From: Epiperipatus broadwayi
Lineage: Eukaryota; Onychophora; Udeonychophora; Euonychophora; Peripatidae
Reading direction: 5' to 3'
Assembly: GCA_028023455.1 (NCBI GenBank)
Contig: JAQFVV010000055.1
Location: 5,858,030-5,922,029, forward strand
DNA length: 64,000 nucleotides
The translations under genes were made by a program, and so were the position numbers. Below are positions 56,201 to 64,000 of this stretch, piece by piece; position 1 is the first letter of the stretch, and each line of letters begins with the position of its first letter. The notes below the pieces were generated by a model. It did not search any database. It saw only the letters and a list, made by a program, of their open reading frames with translations, and was not told the DNA's origin.

Positions 56201-56689
56201 AATATAAATAGTTCATGGAACAATCACATCTGAATACATTAGTAGAACAAATTGCAACAGATTCTAAAGAACCATTTTTAAATAAATTTGCTAATATATT
56301 TACCCTTTCGTGTGTTCATATATTCCTAACATTACATATTTGATCAGCGGTAAAAATCGTTTATGTATGATTAAAATTATTAGTATTTAATTTAAATTAA
56401 TATTTGAAATAATAAGTTGGCTTGATTGATTTGTAAGCTAAGATGGCTATAAAGATTCAATCTTTTCACTTACCAATGCTTGATTTGTTTACAAATACAT
56501 GCAATCGAAAGTCAAATGAAAGTGATATAAGTTGGCATTGATATTATGAAAGGATGAATGTATTTAATGCTTCTTTAGAATTTGCTTCTAATTTGTCCTA
56601 GTAAAAATTCAAATGTGATTGTTTTATCCTAGTAATGTATTCGAATGTGAATGTTTCATGAAATATTCACATGTAAATGGTAGTAACTA

Positions 56690-57130
56690 TGTGTCAGTAA
56701 AATCGAAGAATAAAATGGACCATCTATTCCTTAAGCATATGATGGTTGTAAGTATTTATTTATTGATATTGTTGGAAATGAAGAGTGAAATTTGTATATT
56801 AATCTGATTTAAATATGACACAAATCATTCTGAAATTGCTGTTGAATATTTAAAGAATAAAGATGATATTTGTAACAACCTCATAACATTAATGAAATGT
56901 CCATTTTGTAATGCAAACTGGAGTAATTACACTTCTGGAAGCTTATTCTTTAGATATTTAATTGTAATTTCTGAAATGATTTGTGCTATATTTAAATCAG
57001 GTTAATATACGAATTTCACTCTATTTCCAACAATACAATAAATGAATGCTTTTAACCAACATAAGTTTGAGTAATAGATGATTTAAGTATAGTCTTTGCA
57101 TTTATTGATTTATAGTTATTTCCATTTATA
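56690..57130. repeat. Family-D foldback
   Basis: Arms about 56695-56880 and 56935-57115 mirror each other: 'tgttggaaatgaagagtgaa' against 'ttcactctatttccaacaat', 'tatattaatctgatttaaat' against 'atttaaatcaggttaatata', 'aaatcattctgaaatt' against 'aatttctgaaatgattt'. The plus frame 56619-56807 lies in it and is not a gene. Confidence 0.8.
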
Positions 57131-57344
57131 TATATATGTAACTATCAAAGCGACGGTTATTAAATAATTGAACTGCACTCTAGTTACAGGGTTCGGATAA
57201 TTTATGAAGTATATGTATGGTTGCCTCAGTATCACTGCGTCTCTTTTAATATCTCCGTAATTACATATATATTCAGTGCTATAATTATTTAACTTTTTAT
57301 ATGTATATAAATTTCAAACAGTTTTATTTTAAAGGAAAAGATAA

Positions 57345-57560
57345 CTTTAACTTTCATAATGATTTGCATTGTATTTAAATCAAGCTAGTATATAAATTTC
57401 AATTCATATTTTTAATAATGTTAATAAATGAATTCTTAAAACCATCATAAGCTTAATGAATAGGTGATCAGATTCTATTCTTTGCATTTATTATTATATG
57501 AGTGTTGTTTACACATGACTTAGGAAGTGCAGTTTGTTCCATTTAAATTTTGTATGTATG
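57345..57560 (+). repeat. Family-D copy
   Basis: 'gtatttaaatcaagctagta', 'aagcttaatgaataggtgat' and 'tgagtgttgtttacacatga' match the units at 11216-11895. Confidence 0.68.
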
Positions 57561-57588
57561 TATAAATACTACTAGCATTGTAACATAC

Positions 57589-57771
57589 AAGTATCTTATG
57601 CTTGGGTTTGAGAGTTTTCCTGTACTCAACACAGCATCATTGAGCTTATAAGTATCTTGTGTTTGGGTTTGAGAGTTTTCCTGTACTCAGCACAGCATCA
57701 TTGAGCTTATAAGTATCTTGTGTTTGGGTTTGAGAGTTTTCCTGTACTCTACACAGCATCATTGAGCTTAT
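57589..57771 (+). repeat. Three tandem 61-bp units
   Basis: Units start at 57589, 57650 and 57711. Each runs 'aagtatcttgtgtttgggtt', 'tgagagttttcctgtactc', 'cacagcatcattgagcttat' with only a few differences. A minisatellite seed of recent origin; no frame across it is supported. Confidence 0.95.
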
Positions 57772-59329
57772 ATAAATTAATACAGCACATATGTGAAAAG
57801 GTGAAACTCCTTTCTATATAATTAATCACATTCAAGTATGTATATTATATATAAAGAAAGTATTTTATTATTAATATTAAATAAAAAATTTAATTAGCTA
57901 ATGCCTTGTTTAATTGGTCTAATTTTGAGATGCAGGCAAACATTAAAGAAATAATTATGACTCTTATTTTGACTATTTATAGTCTCTGCCTTAAGTCTTA
58001 CACGATGTTGTATTGCTAAGACTACTATTATATGGTATGGCTGAAGATCTCTCAGCCCCATATAGCTATTTGAGTTGGATAGCTGGGTTTGAAGACATGT
58101 AGGTGTTTGAAAATTTCAGATTTTCCACTCAATGCATAACTTTTAGATAAATGCTGGCTTTGGGTTGGTATTTTTAGATCTAGTGTCTGAAGCTACCCTA
58201 GCGCCTATCTGAAGAGTGCCAAAGCACGAAACCATGGTCAGAAGTTGGGGGGAGGGGTTCCTGACAGATATTTTAAATGCTTTTTCTGGCTAAGCATTTA
58301 TCACAAAGCTTGTCGAGCACTTGGCAGTACTCATTGTTTATATCTTACAAGCTTAAGAGAATTGGATCATGTGATCTATGACTCTTATTTTGACAAAATA
58401 ATTATGAAGTTTGAAAATGTTAAGAAAACAATTTTTATTTGAAATTGAGTATGTATAAAAGAAGAAATAGCAAAAATAGTTAGAAATGACATTCAGCAAA
58501 TTTAAATAGCAAGGAAAGTAACTATGCCAGAATAACTTAATTTAGTGCTTGATTTGATAGCTTTTGTGGCACAATATACATATCGGAGACTATTTATTTA
58601 TTACATTTTCATCAAAATTCATTTTCAACTATTTCAGTAAATAGCCACAAATATATTTCTTTTTTGTGATACATGGGTTAAAATTGTTTAAAAAATTTAT
58701 AACTTTTTACAAATGGCCTTAGGACCATACTTACTTAACTAATTTCAAATATTCATGGGCTACCATAGATAAAGAGGTAGATCACGTGATTTTTACAAGT
58801 TGTTTGACTATTGTTACAAGTCATGCATACAGAGACACAGAGCTCATTCATTGTTTTATTGTATTGTCTACCAAAAGCATAATTGCAAACCATACATGAA
58901 TGTCGGTATCAAAATTGAAACTTACAGTTTGTATCAAGTTAGCATATTTCACGAGAGGCACGAGCAACTCTACAAAAAAATTTAAACGCCTGTTGCACAT
59001 TTATAATAATCTGTGGGTTTTTCTTTTAACATCTGGCAAATACTCACTACCCAACTGAAAGCTTTAAAAGCCTGATAGTGGGCAGTAGGGACCAGGTCTG
59101 GCAACCCTGGATTTAAATGAAGAGGTTAAGATGTGTTAAATCTATGGAGAATAGAAAATATTAAGGAATAATGGAATCATTATACACGTTTAAACAAAAG
59201 TGAATGAAAGAGGAAAGAAATTGTTGGCAAAGCTGTATTATATTGACATTTTAGAAAATGGAAAAAAAGATATAAGAAGTGCAATCTATCCATCTTGTAT
59301 AAGATTTTTAAGAAGGTTATTACAACTCA
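57772..59329. other. DCAF6 intron, largely unrecognised
   Basis: The frames 58245-58442 and 58800-58985 have no recognised similarity. The patch 'cagtagggaccaggtctggc' and 'aaccctgg' at 59086 recalls the consensus of a repeat end but was not resolved. Confidence 0.4.
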
Positions 59330-60358
59330 TCTATAGGGAACATTGTACTCAAACCTTACAAAAGAATGGAGCTGGATGTAAAAATGGATATAGCACTAAC
59401 ATCACATCCAAATAATAAGAAAATTACAGAAAGGACCAATAAATACGAGTGGACATTTAACATTGAACTTGTGGATCATTTATGAGCATTTTAAGTTTTA
59501 GTCCTTAAAGGATATTGTCAAACTCTAAAGAATGTTTCTTATAAATTCAGCTGCATTAATTATATCCCTAAGAATTCGTAAGGGTGTCCAATTGGGTAAT
59601 TTAATCTCTCTAAAACTTTTTAAAATAGTTTTATGAGAAGTATTTTGTGGATAAAATGGGAAACTAAGGGAATAAAAATAAATAGAGATTATGCATATCA
59701 TGTGGTTGTTTTTGCAAATATTGTTTTCAGGGTTGTAGAAAATGGTAATCTATCAAAGAAAGCAAGAAAATAAGATTTTAAATTAAATGCTTAAAAAGGC
59801 TAAAGTAATGTTCTAAGGAAAAATAAATAAATAAGAGAAAATAAAGGTTGTCAATAATGAATCGGAAAGGTACTACTATAATTACTGGATAGATTGTTAA
59901 TAGAAATAGAAAAGTAATGAAAGAAGTTAGTATTTCAACAGAATGGCGCTAGTTTAAGAAAAATTGTTTACTTGTGGATCTGAGACTTGGACATTTATTA
60001 GAAGAGCAATACAGAAATTGCAGATCATACCATGAAATATGAAGATATTGTGATTATAAGATATTAAAAATAAAATTCGTTTGCAAGAGAGCAAATGCAT
60101 ATCACTCATGTTATTGAGAAGAAAATACTGACATGATCTTGGTTTGATCATGCGTTTAGAAGAGATAACAGTAACAGAGAGCTGAAGTATTACACTGGAA
60201 CACAGGAGATTGAAGAAGATTTAGAAAAAGTTAATATGTGTGATGGGTGGACCAGACAAGCAAGTTTACTAATATACTGTGAAAAGTGACTGAACTTGAA
60301 AAGAATTTCATTTTGCATTGGATTGATAGTAGTTGAAAATGATGGCGATGATGAGTAG
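59330..60358 (+). pseudogene. Decayed RTE-type retrotransposon fossil
   Basis: In-order traces of an RTE reverse transcriptase survive in broken frames. 'NGAGCKNGYSTN' (about 59368-59400) corresponds to 'EQAGFRKGYST'. 'RKGVQLGNLISLKLF' (about 59578-59620) corresponds to 'RGVRQGDPISPKLF'. 'CGSETWTFIRRAIQKLQ' with a stop-laden surround lies near 59975-60025, equivalent to the intact block in the 22652-23096 copy. The 3' end 'aaaatgatggcgatgatgag' matches the RTE TGATGA tail. Numerous stops; the Asp codons expected in the catalytic box were not located. Possibly starts further 5' (59200). Confidence 0.75.
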
Positions 60359-61843
60359 CTAAGAAGCTTTAAGAGCATTGTCTGATGTATAAATATAATA
60401 AATAATTGTGATATTTTTATGAAGCAATGTGGCTGTAGAGGAAATAGAGTCATGCAAAGAAAGATCAAACTAATACCAAGTATTATTCATTTTCTTTTAG
60501 CAGAGTTGCAAGAGCATATTTAGAAAAACTTACTATAAGATGATCTAATTTATTAGAAAAGTTTACAATGTTCACGAAGGATTGAAAATGAAAAATTTTC
60601 GGCAAGGAGATGTCTGAACTCATTATTAGCAAGTGTACTTTGGATTAACTTGAAATAGGTAGGTTATTCAGGAGGAATGCTGTTCACACAATCATCAGAA
60701 GTCCATTGTTGGCTTGATGGCACTTAGTAATAAATCAATATCATTTCTTTGGATAATTTTTTTGGATGTGGTTTAATGAAAAAATTGAAAGGAATCTTTT
60801 CATGGAACAAGATAGAAGACAAAAGTTTATGTTAAAAATATTACAGAGAGAAAGAAGTTTATTTATTTATATGAAACAAAAGATTTGGGGATAGAATAGA
60901 AAATTGAAGTCTATAAACAGTAATAGAAGAAACTATATAAAATGCCAACCACACTAAAGATCCAAAGCAAGTAATCTTCAATACTAAGCATGACTAGTTC
61001 GCTAGCTTTCATTTTTAGTAAATTTCGAGCCATTATCTTGAATAGCAGGGCAAGAGTTGCCAACAGAGTATAACGAAAGTCAATGCCTTTCATCAGAAGA
61101 TTTACAAGCCAGAAAATAATCGTTGGAGTCTGTCATCTAATTGCTGTTGAGTTGATAAGAGATGTCATATCCATTCTGATTGAATGAAGTGCTCTAAAAG
61201 AAAGTTTGGCATTCTGTTGCAGATAACAGGCAATTTAAAGAAAGCTCATGACGAAGGGCTTATAACAATTAAAAGTTTGGGAGTTTTTCCAAAACTATCT
61301 ACAATTTCAAGGCAAGACTTGAAAGGAATCAAACACTATAGGTCTTTAATTAAAAAAAACTTTTCTGGGTATCATATGAATATGGCCATTTCATAAGTCT
61401 TGGTACATGTTAATAGATTTAAGGATGATATACGAATATAAGCTTAATAGCATGTTTCCAAAACTGTCAGAGCGATGTTTGGTTTGTATCATATAGTGTT
61501 GTACCTCTTGAAAGTAGAAAGGGGTTTTTTTTTTTTTGTTAGATGAAACTATAAAAGTTTTGCCATCTATGAAAAGAGATAGAAACAAAGAAATCTTCAT
61601 GACTGTTCAACAAATCAAGTACTCAACATAAATGTTATCGCTGGATTGTTATCTGAATCCCTCCAATGTCACTCTCAGATTGATTGTTACATAGATACTG
61701 TTTTAATTAGATATGACCCTCAGCACATTTCAGATATAGATAATTTAGTAATTTTACATATAAACACCATTGTATGTGTATATAATGATATATAAACAGA
61801 TAATGTTCATCAAATATTATGTGTGTGTGTGTACGCAATACAC
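60359..61843. other. DCAF6 intron, unrecognised but lower in AT runs
   Basis: Composition resembles decayed coding sequence of a transposable element (for example 'caatttaaagaaagctcatg', 'acgaagggcttataac'), but no family block was recognised. Short frames here (60190-60468, 60911-61093, 61184-61396, 61391-61600) are unsupported. Confidence 0.4.
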
Positions 61844-63156
61844 CTTTACCCCACTTAGCGATGGCAACTGGTCCTCCAAAACTCATCGTTAAGCAAGAAT
61901 ATCGTATACAGAATACATATTTATAATGGAGATCTATGGGAAAAAATTGGTCAGTTCCAGTCGATGTAAAATATCGACATTGGTTTCCAAGCTCTAAGAT
62001 TTTCTTGATTTTTTCATGACAATGATGACTAAATATGGTATCTAAAAAGAAAAGTTTTATATCACTAGGAAAAAAAATGCATATTTTCGTTGTTTAAAAA
62101 GTACAGTACAGCAAAAAGAAAGTGAAATTAAATTTGAATTTAAGAGTTTTTATATTCTTCCGCAGAAGTTTTTCATTGTAATGAAAAAAAAATTCATACT
62201 GAAGTGCATTTTTTAAAAATTTGTATTACAATACATATTACTGTACATTTATGTTTATTACTTATGTGAAATTATTCAAATTAAAAAACAATGTTTAATT
62301 ATAAATTATTTAATTGAACATAAAGACTTATTACTGTACTCCAGAGTAACAAAAGGCTTAATGCGTATTGTAAATCAGTCAACTTTAGAAAAAAAAAAAA
62401 TCAACCTATTTTAAAAGCAAAAAAATCTAGCTTTTCTAATTTTTTGAAACATATGCTAAGTTTATTTTTCTTACGGTATATTTTTAGTAATGTAATAGTG
62501 TCCCTTCCCCCGTTCGTGTAGAAAGATTATTTATTAACACTTATTTTAAATGCAATTGTTTGTTTTTTTTTTTAAAAAAAGTTTTATCTTTTGATTTGAA
62601 ACCACTTGGGTGTACGTAATTAAAGAACACACACGCAATTTAATATTAGTATTTAGTGTTTCCTGAAAATTTGTGATGATGGTATTTTAGTTGTACTGTT
62701 TTCGTCATCTAATATAAGTGTTGAAGGTCTAGAAAAATTAAACTTTATTTAAATAATCCAAGTACTGTACATTATATTTAAATAAAGTTTAATTTTTCTA
62801 AAGACATTCAACACTTATATGTATATAGTATTATAGATTCAGTAATTATATATATTTTAAGTTTATGCATTCTATATTCAAAATACTGAATGCAGCACTA
62901 ACATTGTGTTTTATGAATAAAATATTGTATGTGCTATACAATTACAGTAATGTACTTTTGCTTTTGGGTAAAATGAATTTAAAATATCTATTCTCTGATG
63001 TAATCAGTGACGCAAAATTCAAGATGGCTGCCAAAATTTTTTTTTCCCCGATCATTGTAGTGAATAATTGATTGTAAATCGAAGTAGTGGGTACAAATTG
63101 ATGATGATCGCTATTGTGAAATATTGTTAAGTAGCCAATCGCTAAGTGGGGTAAAG
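61844..63156. mobile_element. TIR DNA transposon, ~1.3 kb, non-autonomous
   Basis: Ends ctttaccccacttagcgat (61844-61862) and atcgctaagtggggtaaag (63138-63156) are perfect 19-bp inverses. The interior is AT-rich, lacks a transposase frame and contains a nested palindrome at 62713-62818. No clear target duplication. Superfamily not assigned. Confidence 0.85.
62713..62818. repeat. Short foldback nested in the TIR element
   Basis: 'ataagtgttgaaggtctaga' and 'aaaattaaactttatttaaa' on the left are mirrored by 'tttaaataaagtttaatttt' and 'tctaaagacattcaacactt'. The spacer is about 20 bp. The arm matches the SINE tail found in 46320-46799, so this looks like a dimer of SINE 3' ends. Confidence 0.85.
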
Positions 63157-63404
63157 ATATAACTAAAAATAATAAATATAACTGATATTAACTATTATAC
63201 AGTCGTTCAATCTGCAGAAATACTTTCGATTAATTCCTTAACTCTCTTCAACTGCTGTTGTGTAATATAATGAATATTTGTATATATATGTAGTAAATAA
63301 ATGCATTAAGATAAATGTGACTATTGGCTTAGCATCCTTAGATGTGATGCCATTTCTTCCTCCACAAATGGTTGTATCATATTGCAATCCTAGTATACAT
63401 GTTA

Positions 63405-63562
63405 ACGCTAATCACTTTCCATATGCACTTAATATGTGCAATTTGTTAATTATTTCCAGATCTCAGCTTACAATTTCCGCTGTACAATAATCTTCCTCAG
63501 AACCTAAGTTTGGAAATAATAAACAAATTGTATTTATTAAATGCATATGGAAAGTAATTATT
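63405..63562. repeat. Foldback element
   Basis: 'atcactttccatatgcactt' and 'aatttgttaattatttcc' on the left pair with 'ggaaataataaacaaattgt' and 'aaatgcatatggaaagtaat' on the right. The spacer is about 35 bp ('cagcttacaatttccgctgt'). An arm of the 7470-7702 family lies just upstream at about 63200-63265. Confidence 0.82.
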
Positions 63563-64000
63563 GTTATTATTATTTATATTTACTATGATATAAATACTTC
63601 AAGTAAATACTGCCATTCTATTTTCTATTTTTATGGTTAGTTCATTGATATTCATTTGCAAACAGGTCTATTCTGGTATTTTTTACTGTCTAGCTACTTG
63701 GATTGCTACATGTCGTGGGATATAGGCCATCTATCTGAAAGAATGCGAAAAAAATGTCTTAAAGTTTGCCTGATCTGGATTTGAATTTCAAACCAAAGGA
63801 CTTGGCCGACAGGTGTGCTATCAACTACAATGTGTATAGAATGAACTCTAATTTTTAAGGGTGATTTACATTATATAAAGCCCTGACAATACATATGTCA
63901 TTTTCAATCAGTATTTTTAGGTGTTCATAGATTGTCCCATTTCAGAAACTCAAAGAATTATTACAGTTGATGATTCAATTTAAAAACTATTATACATTTA
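63563..64000. other. End of window; possible SINE remnant
   Basis: On the minus strand, 63775-63835 has tRNA-like text ('gatagcacacctgtcggcca', 'ggtttgaaattcaaatcca'), suggesting a decayed SINE. No DCAF6 exon was recognised. Confidence 0.45.

Noticed and set aside
55352-64000. C-terminal WD40 exons of DCAF6
   Set aside because: No segment resembling 'EANFWG', 'SGSDCGH' or 'FIWDR' with an acceptor was seen; probably beyond 64000.

Overview
The window is AT-rich animal nuclear DNA. It carries one recognisable host gene, on the plus strand: an interior section of the DCAF6 (IQWD1/NRIP) gene, which encodes a WD40-repeat substrate receptor of CUL4-DDB1 ubiquitin ligases. Twelve coding exons are visible between 10493 and 55351. 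All have GT/AG splice sites, and every junction keeps phase, giving 804 complete codons with no stop. Visible order: end of the N-terminal region, five WD40 repeats, the [20 protein letters not shown] linker, an 'LMQRM-SRWFE' helix, a long Ser/Thr/Glu-rich segment in one 1188-nt exon, an acidic segment, and an IQ motif followed by the start of the C-terminal WD40 part. The initiator exon (upstream) and the last WD40 exons (downstream) were not found and probably lie outside the window.

The exons total about 2.4 kb. The remaining roughly 96% is intron or flank dominated by repeats: tRNA-derived SINEs with recurring tail domains, RTE-type and other non-LTR retrotransposon remains, an internally deleted mariner, a Ty3/Gypsy RT fossil, TIR elements, and many near-palindromic foldback elements. 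Dense SINEs, RTE LINEs and kilobase introns around a slowly evolving DCAF6 suggest a mollusc, most likely a coleoid cephalopod such as an octopus. That taxon is an inference from repeat style and protein similarity and was not tested by any search.

Layout. 1-10492: upstream intron or 5' flank, with family-A and family-B repeats, an RT fossil and SINEs. 10493-26104: exons 1-5 (N-terminal residues and WD40 repeats 1-3), with introns holding family-D repeats, palindromes, a 965-bp TIR element and an RTE-in-SINE nest. 26105-34506: 8.4-kb intron with an antisense LINE broken by a palindrome, then back-to-back family-A foldbacks. 34507-40468: exons 6-8 (WD40 repeats 4-5 and the linker start). 40469-48259: 7.8-kb intron with a deleted mariner, a young SINE with perfect 13-bp target duplications, a head-to-head SINE dimer and a 1.1-kb foldback complex. 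48260-55351: exons 9-12. 55352-64000: at least 8.6 kb of further intron with a family-A foldback, a 61-bp tandem triplication, an RTE fossil and a 1.3-kb TIR element.

Most notable: several long foldback elements are flanked by 11-18 bp direct repeats. That fits retroposition (target-primed insertion) better than cut-and-paste transposition. These intronic hairpins would form extended dsRNA in the DCAF6 pre-mRNA and are candidate ADAR substrates. All repeat family names (A, B, D) are labels used only here.
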